A stretch of DNA of 64,000 nt from Novosphingobium sp. SCN 66-18. GTDB lineage: Bacteria > Pseudomonadota > Alphaproteobacteria > Sphingomonadales > Sphingomonadaceae. The notes beneath the pieces were generated by a model. The model saw only the letters and a list, made by a program, of their open reading frames with translations. It did no database searches and was not told where the DNA came from. Location of the stretch: contig MEGD01000002.1 in the NCBI GenBank assembly GCA_001725355.1, positions 89,229 to 153,228 of the forward strand, written 5' to 3'. Below are positions 44,732 through 53,832 of this stretch, one piece after another. Both the position numbers and the translations under genes were made by a program. Each line of letters opens with the position of its first letter. The stretch's first letter is position 1.

Positions 44732-45439
44732 GTGAGCAACCAGCCCGCGTATCCGCTGATGCCGCACGCGACGGCGTCCTGGCTTGTCGACAACACCGCG
44801 CTCACCTTCGAGCAGATTGCCGAATTCTGCGGCCTGCACCTCCTTGAAGTGCAGGCGATGGCGGACGATCTGGCCGGCGCGAAGTACACCGGCCGCGATC
44901 CCGTGCGCTCGGGCGAACTGACGCAGATCGAGATCGAGCGTGGCCAGGCGAACGCGGACTATCGCCTGCGCATGCAGAAGGCCCCGCTGTCGGTCAACCG
45001 CACCAAGGGGCCGCGCTACACCCCGGTGTCGAAGCGCCAGGACAAGCCCGATGGCATCGCCTGGATCCTGCGCCACCACCCGGAAATTTCGGACGCGCAG
45101 ATCGGCAAGCTGATCGGCACCACCCGCAACACCATTGCCGCGATTCGCGACCGCAGCCACTGGAACATCCAGAACATCAACCCGAAGGACCCGGTCACGC
45201 TGGGCCTCTGTTCGCAGCGCGAGCTGGACGGGCTGGTCGCCAAGGCGGCCAAGCGGGCGGGCATCACCGACGAGGACACCGGCGGCGACAACCGGCTGGG
45301 TTCGGATCGCGACGCGCTGATCGAGGAACTGCGCGCCGAGCGCGAGGCCCAGCACAAGGCCGCCGTGGAAGCCGCGCAGGAGGCCGAGGCCCGCGCCTGG
45401 CTCGAAGCGCGCCGCGCCGAAGGCGTGTCGGACAGCTGA
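44732..45439 (+). CDS. trcR: Cell-cycle transcriptional regulator TrcR (DUF1013)
   Basis: A 235-residue protein of the DUF1013 family, of which Caulobacter TrcR is the founding member; TrcR affects cell-cycle transcription in alphaproteobacteria. Conserved segments are PLMPHATASWLVDNTALTFEQIAEFCGLHLLEVQAMADD, KLIGTTRNTIAAIRDRSHWNIQNINPKDPVTLGLCSQ and RELDGLVAKAAKRAG; the C-terminal 40 residues are a charged helix. The GTG at 44732 has GGAG upstream and removes the ill-fitting N-terminus of the longer frame. A strong terminator follows it. Confidence 0.9.
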   Translation: MSNQPAYPLMPHATASWLVDNTALTFEQIAEFCGLHLLEVQAMADDLAGAKYTGRDPVRSGELTQIEIERGQANADYRLRMQKAPLSVNRTKGPRYTPVSKRQDKPDGIAWILRHHPEISDAQIGKLIGTTRNTIAAIRDRSHWNIQNINPKDPVTLGLCSQRELDGLVAKAAKRAGITDEDTGGDNRLGSDRDALIEELRAEREAQHKAAVEAAQEAEARAWLEARRAEGVSDS

Positions 45440-45460
45440 GCCACCTTTGAGCGACAATAT

Positions 45461-45497
45461 CGAAAGGCCGCCGGGAGCGATTCCGGCGGTCTTTTCG
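45461..45497 (+). terminator. Intrinsic terminator after trcR
   Basis: CGAAAGGCCGCCGG and CCGGCGGTCTTTTCG pair over 9 or more bases (one wobble), with the T-tract inside the tail. It starts about 20 bases after the stop. Confidence 0.75.
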
Positions 45498-45573
45498 CGT
45501 TCGTGGCCTATGGACCGGCGGCCCCATTTGCGCGAACAAGGACGCCGGAAGAGGATAACAGCCGGATCACGCC

Positions 45574-46371
45574 ATGAATTTTGCCGATCGCGTCACCATC
45601 ACTGTCGAGAACCATGTCGCCCACGTCCTGCTGGACCGGGCGGACAAGCTGAACGCGCTCGATGACGCCATGTTCGGCGCCATCGTCGATGCGGGCCACG
45701 CCCTGTTCGGCCTTGGTGGCGTGCGCGCCGTCGTCCTGTCCGGCGCGGGGCGGGCGTTCTGCGCGGGGCTGGACCTGGCGAGCATGGGCAACACCGATCG
45801 CTGGAAGGAGGGATCGCTGGTCGATCGCACACATGGCAATGCCAACCGCCCGCAGGAGGCCGCGATGGTCTGGCGCAAGCTGCCCATGCCGGTGATCGCG
45901 GCGGTGCATGGCGTCTGCTTCGGCGGCGGGCTGCAGGTGGCGAGCGGGGCCGACATCCGCATCGTCGCGCCCGACGCGCGCATGGCGGTGATGGAAGTGA
46001 AGTGGGGTCTGGTGCCCGACATGGCCGGTTACGCCCTGTGGCGCGGCAACGTGCGCGACGACGTGCTGCGCGAACTGACCTATACCCACCGCGAATTCGG
46101 TGGCGAGGAAGCGGTTCGGCTGGGCTTCGCCACGCATGCCGATGCCGATCCGCTGGGCGCCGCCCTGGCGCTGGCGCACACCATCGCCGGCAAGAGCCCG
46201 CACGCGGTGCGCGCGGCCAAGCAGCTCAGCAACCGCGTTCCCGATCTGCCGGAGGCGGACGTGCTGCTGGCCGAAAGCGTGGCGCAGCAGGAACTGATGT
46301 ACAGTCCGAACCAGCGCGAGGCGGTAATGGCGGGGCTGCAGAAGCGCGCCGCGGCCTTCATCGATCCCTGA
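45574..46371 (+). CDS. Crotonase/enoyl-CoA hydratase family protein
   Basis: A 265-residue crotonase-fold enzyme acting on CoA thioesters. The oxyanion-hole strands GAGRAFCAGLDL and HGVCFGGGLQVASGADIRI are clear, and EVKWGLVPDMAG occupies the position of the catalytic glutamate loop. Relatives include enoyl-CoA hydratases and short-chain CoA hydrolases; which one applies here is not evident. It stands behind the trcR terminator and is 43 bases from the RNB nuclease gene on the same strand. Confidence 0.88.
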   Translation: MNFADRVTITVENHVAHVLLDRADKLNALDDAMFGAIVDAGHALFGLGGVRAVVLSGAGRAFCAGLDLASMGNTDRWKEGSLVDRTHGNANRPQEAAMVWRKLPMPVIAAVHGVCFGGGLQVASGADIRIVAPDARMAVMEVKWGLVPDMAGYALWRGNVRDDVLRELTYTHREFGGEEAVRLGFATHADADPLGAALALAHTIAGKSPHAVRAAKQLSNRVPDLPEADVLLAESVAQQELMYSPNQREAVMAGLQKRAAAFIDP

Positions 46372-46414
46372 TGGTGGCGGATACGATACGCGCGGACAGG
46401 GCTGATTTCGCACG

Positions 46415-47800
46415 ATGAAGGCATTGCACGACCCGCAGGGCATCCTGTCGCAGGGCCTCGCCGCGATCCGTGGCCGCCTCCAGGTGCCGCAGGGCTTTCC
46501 CGCGCCGGTGTTGGCGGCGGCCGAACAGGCAGCGAAGCGCGTGCCATCGCTTCACGTCGACCGGACCGCCGAGCCGTTCGTCACGCTCGATCCCGCCTCC
46601 TCCACCGATCTCGATCAGGCCTTCACCATCGCGCGATCGGGCGCGGACCTCGTGCTGCGCTATGCCATCGCCGATGTCGCGTGGTTCGTGGAGGATGGCG
46701 ATCCCGTTGACGAAGAGGCATGGCGGCGCGGCGAAACGCTCTATCTGCCCGATGGCAAGGCCGGCCTCTATCCGCCGGTGCTGGCCGAAGCGGCGGCCAG
46801 CCTGCTGCCGGCGGGGCCGCGCCCCGCCGTGGTCTTCACCGTTCGCGTCGCGCCGGATGGCGAAGCACGGCTGGACGGGGTGGAGCGCGCACTGATCCGC
46901 AGCCGGGCGAAGCTGGCCTATGCCACCGTGCGCGATGGCGATCTGCCGCCCGATTTCAGCGAACTCGCCGCGCGCGTCGCTGCCGCCGAAGCGCGGCGCG
47001 GGGCGGCGCGGGTCGATCCCCCCGAACAGGAAGTGGTCGCGCTGGGGCAGGGGCGCTTTGCGCTGGCCTACCGCCCGCTGCTGCTGTCCGAACGGCGCAA
47101 TGCCGCGCTGTCGCTGGCGACCAACCTGGCCGTGGCCCAGGCCCTGCTGGCGCACGGCACGGGCCTGTTCCGCGTGATGGCCGGTCCCGATGACAAGGCG
47201 GTCGCGCGGCTGCGGCAAACCGCGCTGGCGCTGGCGCTCGACTGGCCGGCGGCGATGCCGCTGGCCCAGTTCGAAAAGACGCTCGATCCGGCACAGCCCC
47301 GGCAGGCGGCGTTCATGATGGCGGTCCGCCGCGCCGGCAACGGCGCCGGCTATGCGCCGCTTCAGCCGGGCGTGCCGCCGTGGCACAGCGCCATCGCCGC
47401 GTCCTATGTCCACGCCACCGCGCCGTTGCGGCGGTTGGCGGACCGCTATGTGATCCGCGCGGCGCTCGCCGTGTGCAATGGCGATCCGGTGCCCGAAGCG
47501 GTGACCCGCGCCTTTGCCGGCCTGCCCGACGTGATGGCGCGGGCCGACGCGCTGGCGGGGCGGATCGAGCGCAGCGTCATCGACCTGGCCGAGACGGTGA
47601 TGCTGCGCGACCGGACCGGGGAGCGGTTCGATGCGGTCGTCACCGACAGCGAGGGCGATTCGGCGCGCATCCAGCTTGCCGGCCTGCCGGTCGTCGCGCG
47701 CGTCCGGGCGGCCGGCGTCCTTCCCGGTACCCGCATCGCGGTGCGGCTGGACCAGGCGGACTCCGCCAACGGACGGCTGGCTTTCAGCCTCGCGCCCTGA
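46415..47800 (+). CDS. RNB-domain ribonuclease, short form
   Basis: A 461-residue RNase II/R-type exoribonuclease with little besides the catalytic domain. The active-site loop is TLDPASSTDLDQAF; Asp59, Asp65 and Asp67 fit three of the four metal-binding acids of RNase II, and Gln68 replaces the fourth. This Gln is seen in other short RNB proteins, so it is probably a feature of the group rather than damage. Further motifs are HWR-like ALIRSRAKLAYATV and PLRRLADRYVI. There are no cold-shock domains before and only a short S1-like beta tail after. Substrates unknown. Confidence 0.88.
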   Translation: MKALHDPQGILSQGLAAIRGRLQVPQGFPAPVLAAAEQAAKRVPSLHVDRTAEPFVTLDPASSTDLDQAFTIARSGADLVLRYAIADVAWFVEDGDPVDEEAWRRGETLYLPDGKAGLYPPVLAEAAASLLPAGPRPAVVFTVRVAPDGEARLDGVERALIRSRAKLAYATVRDGDLPPDFSELAARVAAAEARRGAARVDPPEQEVVALGQGRFALAYRPLLLSERRNAALSLATNLAVAQALLAHGTGLFRVMAGPDDKAVARLRQTALALALDWPAAMPLAQFEKTLDPAQPRQAAFMMAVRRAGNGAGYAPLQPGVPPWHSAIAASYVHATAPLRRLADRYVIRAALAVCNGDPVPEAVTRAFAGLPDVMARADALAGRIERSVIDLAETVMLRDRTGERFDAVVTDSEGDSARIQLAGLPVVARVRAAGVLPGTRIAVRLDQADSANGRLAFSLAP

Positions 47801-47921
47801 ACAGGCGCCACATCCGGCGTCGCGCCCGGAACCGGCAACTTGCGAAAATCGGAAGAATCCGATTGCGGCCAACCGGCGTTCCGGCTAACCGCCCTCTCTC
47901 CACGCGCTTGCCGCGCATCGA

Positions 47922-47995
47922 GGCCCGATGGCGGAGTGGTGACGCAGCGGACTGCAAATCCGTATACGCCGGTTCGATTCCGGCTCGGGCCTCCA
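47922..47995 (+). tRNA. tRNA-Cys (GCA)
   Basis: A full cloverleaf: acceptor stem GGCCCGA pairing with TCGGGCC, D arm after GCGGAGTGGTGACGC, anticodon stem-loop CGGACTGCAAATCCG with GCA in the loop, T arm GCCGGTTCGATTCCGGC, and an encoded CCA (47993-47995). GCA reads cysteine codons UGC/UGU. It stands between the RNB gene and the LOG gene; no other tRNA is in the window. Confidence 0.97.
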
Positions 47996-48098
47996 TTTCT
48001 CCCTGTCGCGCGTTTCGCATCGCTCTTGGCAACCGCATCGCGCTGCCGGACCAAGTTCGGCATTGCGCTTTAACGCATGAATGACGACGTAGGCAGGC

Positions 48099-48980
48099 AT
48101 GACTGAAGAAGAAAAGAACCGGGAGCTTATCAACCGGAAGTTCTACAAGGCCGAGCAGGAAGCGGGCTTTGTCGAATCCCACCCCAGAACCACCCCGCAG
48201 CAGCAGGACCCGGCCTATCGGCTGGCTTTCCGCGATACCGATTTCCTCCTGCGCGAGGAATTGCGGCCGGTGCGGTTCCAGCTCGAACTGCTCAAGGCCG
48301 ACATGCTGCTGGACGAAGCGGGCATCGGCTCCACGCTGGTGATGTACGGATCGGCGCGGATTCCCTCGCCCGATCATGTGGAGGGGCTGCTGGCCGCCGC
48401 CACCTCGCCGGAGCGCAAGGCCGTGGCCGAGCGGCTCGCGGCCAAGGCGCACTATTACGACGAGGCGCGCAAGCTGGCCGGCATCGCCAGCCGCTGCGCC
48501 GTGGTGGAAGACGGCAAGCGCCAGTTCGTGATCTGTTCGGGCGGCGGGCCTTCGATCATGGAAGCGGCCAACCGCGGCGCGGCGGACGCGGGCGCGGAAT
48601 CGATCGGGCTCAACATCGTGCTGCCGCACGAACAGGCGCCGAACAGCTATGTCACGCCGCACCTGTCGTTCCAGTTCCACTATTTCGCGCTGCGCAAGAT
48701 GCATTTCCTGCTGCGCGCCCGTGCCGTCGCGGTGTTTCCGGGCGGGTTCGGCACGTTCGACGAATTCTTCGAGCTGCTCACGCTGATCCAGACGGGCAAG
48801 ATGAAACCCATCCCGATCCTGCTGTTCGGCAAGGATTTCTGGAACCGCGTGGTGAACTTCGAGGCGCTGGCCGAGGAAGGCGTGATCAACTTCGACGACC
48901 TGAAGCTGTTCCACATGGTCGAAAGCGCCGAGGACGCCTGGCGCCACATTACCGGCTTCTACGACCTCGAATGCGATTGA
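48099..48980 (+). CDS. LOG-family protein (TIGR00730-like)
   Basis: A 293-residue Rossmann-fold protein of the LOG family; LOG enzymes release cytokinin bases from nucleotides, and bacterial relatives act as nucleotide 5'-monophosphate phosphoribohydrolases. The signature PGGFGTFDE lies at residues 214-222, with VICSGGGPSIMEAANRGAADAG and MYGSARIPSP before it. An N-terminal extension of about 50 residues separates it from plant LOGs and is usual for this bacterial branch. The physiological nucleotide is unknown. thiD converges on it. Confidence 0.9.
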   Translation: MTEEEKNRELINRKFYKAEQEAGFVESHPRTTPQQQDPAYRLAFRDTDFLLREELRPVRFQLELLKADMLLDEAGIGSTLVMYGSARIPSPDHVEGLLAAATSPERKAVAERLAAKAHYYDEARKLAGIASRCAVVEDGKRQFVICSGGGPSIMEAANRGAADAGAESIGLNIVLPHEQAPNSYVTPHLSFQFHYFALRKMHFLLRARAVAVFPGGFGTFDEFFELLTLIQTGKMKPIPILLFGKDFWNRVVNFEALAEEGVINFDDLKLFHMVESAEDAWRHITGFYDLECD

Positions 48981-49005
48981 GCGGCCGGCGATTGAACGCC
49001 ACGAG

Positions 49006-49776
49006 TCAGGGCCCGGGATCGAGGTCTTGGCGCACCGCCTGATGGCCCAGCGGGCCGTGCCCGGCGCCGAAACCGGGCGCGGCTTCCAGCGCGGCGCGCA
49101 CGAAGCGGCGCGCGCCGTCCACGGCGTCCTCCAGCGCAAGGCCCCGCGCCAGCAGCGTGGCGATCGCGCTCGATAGCGTGCAGCCGGTGCCGTGGGTGTG
49201 GCGGGTGACGATGCGCGGCGCGGTCCAGACCCGCTCCGGCCGGCCGGGCACGACCAGCCGGTCCACCACCGCGTCGCCATCGGCATCGCCGCCCTTCGCG
49301 ATATAGGCGACGCCGCGCGCGCGCATCGCCGTGTCCCCGCCCAGCGCCGCGAGTTCGGGCACGTTGGGCGTGGTCAGCGTGGCCGCGCGCATCAGCCGCT
49401 CGAACGCGGCGATCGTCGCGTCATCCGCCAGCGCCGCGCCGCTGGTGGCGATCATCACCGGGTCGAAGACCACGGGCACGGCCAGCCGCTCCACGCGATC
49501 GGCCACCACGGCGGCGATCGCGGGCGAACCGAGCATCCCGATCTTCACCGCATCGACGCCAAGGTCGTTCACGCAGGCATCGATCTGCGCGGCGACCATC
49601 GCCGGATCGACCGGCAGCACGGCGTGGACGCCAGTGGTATCCTGCGCCGTCAGCGCGCAGATCGCGCTCATGGCATAGCCGCCCAGCATCGTGATCGTCT
49701 TGATGTCGGCCTGGATACCGGCACCGCCGCCCGAATCGGACCCGGCGATGGTGAGGATGCGGGGCGGGGCGGTCAT
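49006..49776 (-). CDS. thiD: Hydroxymethylpyrimidine/phosphomethylpyrimidine kinase
   Basis: ThiD phosphorylates HMP and HMP-P for thiamine synthesis. The 256-residue ribokinase-fold protein has AGSDSGGGAGIQADIKT at the start, GTHAVLP-like loop GVHAVLPVDPAMV, FDPVMIATSGA and the ATP-binding THGTGCTLSSAIA with the catalytic Asp/GTGC region. ATG at 49776. The DUF1272 gene lies 31 bases upstream on the same strand. No TPP riboswitch is seen, as the gap is too short to contain one. Confidence 0.95.
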   Translation of the reverse strand: MTAPPRILTIAGSDSGGGAGIQADIKTITMLGGYAMSAICALTAQDTTGVHAVLPVDPAMVAAQIDACVNDLGVDAVKIGMLGSPAIAAVVADRVERLAVPVVFDPVMIATSGAALADDATIAAFERLMRAATLTTPNVPELAALGGDTAMRARGVAYIAKGGDADGDAVVDRLVVPGRPERVWTAPRIVTRHTHGTGCTLSSAIATLLARGLALEDAVDGARRFVRAALEAAPGFGAGHGPLGHQAVRQDLDPGP

Positions 49777-49807
49777 GGCGTGGGGCTGGCGCGGCGCGCG
49801 TGCGCGC

Positions 49808-50032
49808 TCACGCCCTGAACTTGCGCTCGGTGGACGGCGGAAATTTGGCGTGCAGCGCCTTCGCGCGCGTCGGCCGGTCCATCAGCTCGCCGCCGCAATT
49901 GGGGCAGTGATCGTCCAGCTCCTCGGCGCATTCGGCGCAAAAGGTGCATTCGAACGAGCAGATGAACGCGCCGGGCGCCTCGGCCGGCAGGTCGGTTCCG
50001 CAGCGTTCGCAATCGGGGCGCATTTCGAGCAC
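49808..50032 (-). CDS. DUF1272 zinc-ribbon protein
   Basis: A 74-residue protein with three CxxC-type pairs (CERCG, CTFCAEC, CPNCGG), fitting the DUF1272 family of small zinc-binding proteins of unknown function. GTG at 50032 gives the usual start (V/M-LEMRPDCE) and has GGAAGGAA upstream; a TTG six codons earlier is possible. It precedes thiD and may be co-transcribed with it. Confidence 0.82.
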   Translation of the reverse strand: MLEMRPDCERCGTDLPAEAPGAFICSFECTFCAECAEELDDHCPNCGGELMDRPTRAKALHAKFPPSTERKFRA

Positions 50033-50078
50033 GGCCAGTTCCTTCCGCAACGTCGCCTGCGTGCTGGCCCACCCCCGA

Positions 50079-50185
50079 CCCCTCCCGCAAGCGGGAGGGG
50101 AGAATTCGGGTTCCCCCTTCCCGCTTGCGGGAGGGGAGCGAGACTTGCGCCGCCGCAGGCGGCGTTAGTCGCAGCGGGGTGGGCT
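50079..50185. repeat. Palindromic intergenic repeat, CCCTCCCGC family (copy 2, doubled)
   Basis: CCCCTCCCGC-AA-GCGGGAGGGG (50079-50100) is followed by GAATTCGGGTTC and an inverted near-copy (CCTTCCCGCTTGCGGGAGGGG, 50115-50135), then AGCGAGACTTGCGCCGCC, a hairpin (GCCGCAGGCGGC) and TAGTCGCAGCGGGGTGGGC. The last part matches copy 1 at 40546-40590. It lies between the DUF1272 and glmM genes, with no gene beneath it. Confidence 0.75.
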
Positions 50186-50270
50186 TGCAGCACGCATGGC
50201 TACCGACAGCCGTTGTCCGCGAAGCACAAAACCGCGCCCCCGACAAGCGTGCCGTCAACAGGCGTGGGCG

Positions 50271-51608
50271 TTACGCCGCCTTCCGCACCGCGTCGCAGAT
50301 CGCGTCGACCACGTGCTCCACCTCTTCGGCATCGTCGCCTTCGGCCATCACGCGGATCACCGGTTCGGTGCCGGACGGACGGATGACCAGCCTTCCCTTG
50401 CCCGCCAGCCGCGCTTCGGCATCGGCGATTGCCGCCTTCACCGTGTCCGCCTCCAGCGGCTTGCCTCCGGCGAAGCGCACGTTCTTGAGCAGTTGCGGCA
50501 CGGGATCGAACAGGTGGAGCAGTTCGCTGGCCGGCTTGCCCGAGGAGACCAGCGCCGCCAGCACCTGCAGAGCGGCGATCGTGCCGTCGCCGGTGGTGGC
50601 GTGATCGGCCAGGATCATGTGGCCCGATTGTTCACCGCCCACGTTGTAGCCGCCCTCGCGCATCTTCTCGAGCACGTAGCGATCGCCGACAGCGGTGCGG
50701 ATCAGGTCCAGCCCCTTGCTCTTGAGGAAGCGTTCCAGGCCGAGGTTGGACATGACCGTGGCCACCACCCCGCCGCCGCGCAGTTCGCCGCGCGCGGCCA
50801 GCTGGCTGCCGATCAGCGCCATGATCTGGTCGCCGTCCACCGTCTGCGCCTTTTCATCGACCACGATCAGGCGATCGGCATCGCCATCCAGCGCGATGCC
50901 GATATCGGCGCGCACTTCGCGCACCTTGGCCTTGATCGCCTCCAGGTGCGTGGAGCCGACGTTGAGGTTGATGTTCTTGCCGTTGGGTTCGACCCCCAGC
51001 GTGATCACTTCCGCGCCCAGTTCCCACAGCGCGGAGGGCGTGACGTGATAGGCCGCGCCATTGGCGCAATCGAGCACGATGCGCAGCCCGTCCAGCCGCA
51101 CGTTGTCGGGCAGCGATGCCTTGACCGCGTGGATATAGCGGCCGCGCGCATCCTCGATGCGGCGGGCGCGGCCGACTTCGGTGGCGTCGGCCAGCGGCAG
51201 GTCCTGTTCGAGCATCGCCTCGATCGCGAGTTCCGCCTCGTCCGACAGCTTGTAGCCATCGGGGCCGAACAGCTTGATCCCGTTGTCCTCGAACGGATTG
51301 TGGCTGGCCGAGATCATCACGCCCAGATCGGCGCGCATCGAACGGGTCAGCATAGCCACGGCCGGCGTCGGCATCGGCCCCAGCAGCACCACGTCCATGC
51401 CCACGCTGGTGAACCCCGCCACCATCGCGCTTTCCATCATGTAGCCCGATAGGCGGGTGTCCTTGCCGATCACCACGCGATGGCGGTGATCGCCCCGCTG
51501 GAAATAGCTGCCGGCGGCCTGGCCGACCTTCATCGCCGTGGCCGCGGTCATCACCCCGGCGTTGGTCCGGCCGCGAATGCCGTCGGTGCCAAAGAACTTC
51601 CGTCCCAT
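50271..51608 (-). CDS. glmM: Phosphoglucosamine mutase
   Basis: GlmM interconverts glucosamine-6-phosphate and glucosamine-1-phosphate on the way to UDP-GlcNAc for peptidoglycan and lipopolysaccharide. The 445-residue protein starts [12 protein letters not shown], has the phosphoserine loop [17 protein letters not shown] (Ser102), the Mg2+-binding [17 protein letters not shown] and the C-terminal [15 protein letters not shown]. It is a complete gene read towards the palindromic repeat. ATG at 51608. The DNA upstream is a short divergent gap to the symporter. Confidence 0.97.
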   Translation of the reverse strand: MGRKFFGTDGIRGRTNAGVMTAATAMKVGQAAGSYFQRGDHRHRVVIGKDTRLSGYMMESAMVAGFTSVGMDVVLLGPMPTPAVAMLTRSMRADLGVMISASHNPFEDNGIKLFGPDGYKLSDEAELAIEAMLEQDLPLADATEVGRARRIEDARGRYIHAVKASLPDNVRLDGLRIVLDCANGAAYHVTPSALWELGAEVITLGVEPNGKNINLNVGSTHLEAIKAKVREVRADIGIALDGDADRLIVVDEKAQTVDGDQIMALIGSQLAARGELRGGGVVATVMSNLGLERFLKSKGLDLIRTAVGDRYVLEKMREGGYNVGGEQSGHMILADHATTGDGTIAALQVLAALVSSGKPASELLHLFDPVPQLLKNVRFAGGKPLEADTVKAAIADAEARLAGKGRLVIRPSGTEPVIRVMAEGDDAEEVEHVVDAICDAVRKAA

Positions 51609-51692
51609 GAAAACCCTTTATCCCTGTTCGCGCGCCCTCGCGGGCCGCCGCGCATTGCGCTCTTGCCCTACACGATTAAATGTCACCAGCGC

Positions 51693-53018
51693 ATGAACCA
51701 AGCGATTAACGATCCGTCATCGCCCTCCCCCTTGCCGCCGATCGCGCAAGTGCCGGCCCTGTGGACCTTTGCCGCGCTGGCGGCCGGCCTGCTGGGCGGA
51801 CTGGCGCTGGCCTTCGCCGCGCCACAGGCGCTGCCCGCCGTGCTGGGCGTGGTGGAGCCGGTGGGCGACCTGTGGCTGCGCGCGCTGAAGGCCACGATCG
51901 TGCCGCTGGTGGCGGCGCTGCTGTTCACGGGCATCGTGCAGACGGTGGCGACGGCGCAGGCCGGCGCGATGGCACGGCGCAGCCTCGGCGCGTTCCTTGC
52001 GTTCCTGGCGTTCAGCGCGGCGATGCCGATGGTGGTGACGCCCGCCCTGCTGGCGCTGCTGCCGATCCCGGGTGGGTCCGGATCGGCGCTGCGCACCAGC
52101 CTTGCCGGTAGCGCGCCCCTGACCGGCGCGGTGCCGGGGATCGGCGAATTCCTGCGCTCGATCGTGCCGACCAACGTGATCGATGCCGCCGCCAACGACC
52201 GGATGCTGCCGATGATCCTGTTCATGGCGGTGTTCGCGCTGGCCAGCACCCGCATCGCGCGGCCGCAGCGGGAGATGCTGGCCACCTTTTTCGCCGGGCT
52301 TGCTTCCGCCATGCTGGTGGTGATCGGCTGGGTGCTGGCGCTGGCCCCGCTGGGCGTGTTCGCGCTCAGCCTGTCGGTGGCGGCGAAAAGCGGGACGTCG
52401 GCGATCGGCGCGCTGGCGCACTACGTGGTGATCGTGGTGCTGACGGGATCGGTGGTGTTCCTCGCCGGCTACGGCATCGCGGCGCTGATCGCGCGCAAGC
52501 CGTTGATGGGCTTCGCCCGCGCGGTCCTGCCCGCGCAGACGCTGGGGCTTTCGACGCAAAGTTCGCTCGCCTCGCTGCCGGCGATGCTCGGCGCCTGCCG
52601 CACGCTGGGCCTGCGCGAAACCACCGCCGAATTCGTGCTGCCGCTGGCCGTGGCGCTGTTCCGCGCGACCAGCCCGGCGATGAACCTGGCCGTCGTGATC
52701 TATGTCGCGCACTGGTATGGCGTGCCGCTGGCCCCCGCCCTGATCGTCTCGGGCTGGGCCATGGCGATCCTCGTCTCGCTCAGTTCGGTCAGCCTGCCCG
52801 GCACGATCAGCTTCGTGGCCTCGGTCGGCCCGATCGCCATCGCCATGGGCGTGCCGGTCGAACCGCTGGCGCTGCTGGTGGCGGTGGAAGTGCTGCCCGA
52901 TCTGATGCGCACGCTGGGCAACGTGACCATGGACGTGGCGATCACCGCCGTGATCGATCGCGCAGCGGGAACGGGGGAGACGAGGAGCCACGGTAATCGG
53001 CAAACGCACCATCGCTGA
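51693..53018 (+). CDS. Dicarboxylate/amino acid:cation symporter (SDF family)
   Basis: A 441-residue secondary transporter of the sodium:dicarboxylate (GltP/DctA) family with eight helices and two re-entrant loops. Family features: ATIVPLVAALLFTGIVQTV, GEFLRSIVPTNVIDAAANDRMLPMILF, STQSSLASLPAMLGACRTLGL (the serine-rich loop), ATSPAMNLAVVIYVAHWYGV and LPDLMRTLGNVTMDV. Substrate is probably an amino acid or C4-dicarboxylate; the usual NMDGT box is changed (ATSPAMN). Start ATG at 51693. Divergent from glmM. Confidence 0.9.
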   Translation: MNQAINDPSSPSPLPPIAQVPALWTFAALAAGLLGGLALAFAAPQALPAVLGVVEPVGDLWLRALKATIVPLVAALLFTGIVQTVATAQAGAMARRSLGAFLAFLAFSAAMPMVVTPALLALLPIPGGSGSALRTSLAGSAPLTGAVPGIGEFLRSIVPTNVIDAAANDRMLPMILFMAVFALASTRIARPQREMLATFFAGLASAMLVVIGWVLALAPLGVFALSLSVAAKSGTSAIGALAHYVVIVVLTGSVVFLAGYGIAALIARKPLMGFARAVLPAQTLGLSTQSSLASLPAMLGACRTLGLRETTAEFVLPLAVALFRATSPAMNLAVVIYVAHWYGVPLAPALIVSGWAMAILVSLSSVSLPGTISFVASVGPIAIAMGVPVEPLALLVAVEVLPDLMRTLGNVTMDVAITAVIDRAAGTGETRSHGNRQTHHR

Positions 53019-53133
53019 TTAGAAAAAATCGCTGGAAAATCGGCGCGAATGCCATAGGCGGCGGGCAACCAAACGCTTTCCCGGGCGTTGGTTGCACGAA
53101 CCGTTTTCTCCCCACGATCGATCTGGAGCGACC

Positions 53134-53748
53134 ATGGCCATTTCCCTGATTACCCTGCCCTATGCCGAAGACGCGCTGGCTCCGGCCATTTCCGCGACCA
53201 CCGTGCAGACGCACCATGGCAAGCATCACCGCACCTATGTCGATCGCACCAACACCGCGATCGAAGGTGGCGACCTGGCCGACAAGCCGCTGGAAGACAT
53301 CGTCGCCGCCGCCGAGGCCAAGGGCGACAAGGGCCTGTTCAACAATTCGGCGCAGACCTGGAACCACGGCTTCTACTGGTTCAGCCTCGCCCCGACGTCG
53401 GCCGCGCCGACCGGCGATCTCGCCGCCGCCATCGAAAGTTCGTTCGGCTCGTTCGACGCGCTGAAGCAGGAACTCGCCGCGCAGGGCACCGCGCACTTCG
53501 CGTCGGGCTGGGTGTGGCTGGTCGAAAAGGACGGCAAGCTCTCGGTCGAACAGACCCATGATGCCGCCACCTACACCACGCTCGGCGGCAATCCGCTGCT
53601 GGTGATCGACCTGTGGGAACACGCCTACTATCTCGACCACAAGAACGTGCGCCCGAACTACCTCAAGGAAGTGATCGACAATCACCTGAACTGGGAATTC
53701 GCCGCCGAGAACTTCGGCCGTGGCGCGCTCTGGACCTATCCGGCCTGA
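53134..53748 (+). CDS. Superoxide dismutase, Fe/Mn type
   Basis: A 204-residue Fe/Mn superoxide dismutase, cytoplasmic by the lack of a signal peptide. Metal ligands H27 (THHGKHHRTY), H78 (WNHGFYW), D159 and H163 (DLWEHAYYLDH) are present. Fe versus Mn cannot be decided confidently; FNNSAQTWNHGFYW resembles the iron form (SodB). The ATG at 53134 follows TGGAG. A three-fold tandem 13-bp repeat and a hairpin that may terminate transcription follow. Confidence 0.94.
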   Translation: MAISLITLPYAEDALAPAISATTVQTHHGKHHRTYVDRTNTAIEGGDLADKPLEDIVAAAEAKGDKGLFNNSAQTWNHGFYWFSLAPTSAAPTGDLAAAIESSFGSFDALKQELAAQGTAHFASGWVWLVEKDGKLSVEQTHDAATYTTLGGNPLLVIDLWEHAYYLDHKNVRPNYLKEVIDNHLNWEFAAENFGRGALWTYPA

Positions 53749-53754
53749 TCGCCC

Positions 53755-53790
53755 CAGTCCGACGTGACAGTCCGACGTGACAGTCTGACG
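53755..53790. repeat. 13-bp tandem repeat, 2.8 copies
   Basis: CAGTCCGACGTGA occurs twice in a row (53755-53767 and 53768-53780) and is followed by the start of a third copy (CAGTCTGACG). It lies seven bases after the superoxide dismutase gene and is a possible slippage site. Confidence 0.8.
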
Positions 53791-53798
53791 AGATGCGC

Positions 53799-53832
53799 AG
53801 GGCCGGCCCGTCAGGGCTGGCCCTGTTCCGTT
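53799..53832 (+). terminator. Hairpin terminator after the dismutase gene
   Basis: AGGGCCGGCCC pairs with GGGCTGGCCCT (one wobble) around GTCA, followed by GTTCCGTTT. It overlaps the 3' end of the convergent permease gene. Confidence 0.5.

Noticed and set aside
47034-47340. Loss of a catalytic Asp in the RNB nuclease as a sign of decay
   Set aside because: The DLDQ version of the loop recurs in other short RNB proteins and the rest of the protein is intact, so decay is unlikely.
49777-49807. TPP riboswitch before thiD
   Set aside because: The gap is only 31 bases and lacks the conserved CTGAGA and ACCTGA elements.
50079-50185. Possible CRISPR-like array
   Set aside because: The repeats are palindromic, inverted and not evenly spaced, with no spacers of constant length and no cas genes.
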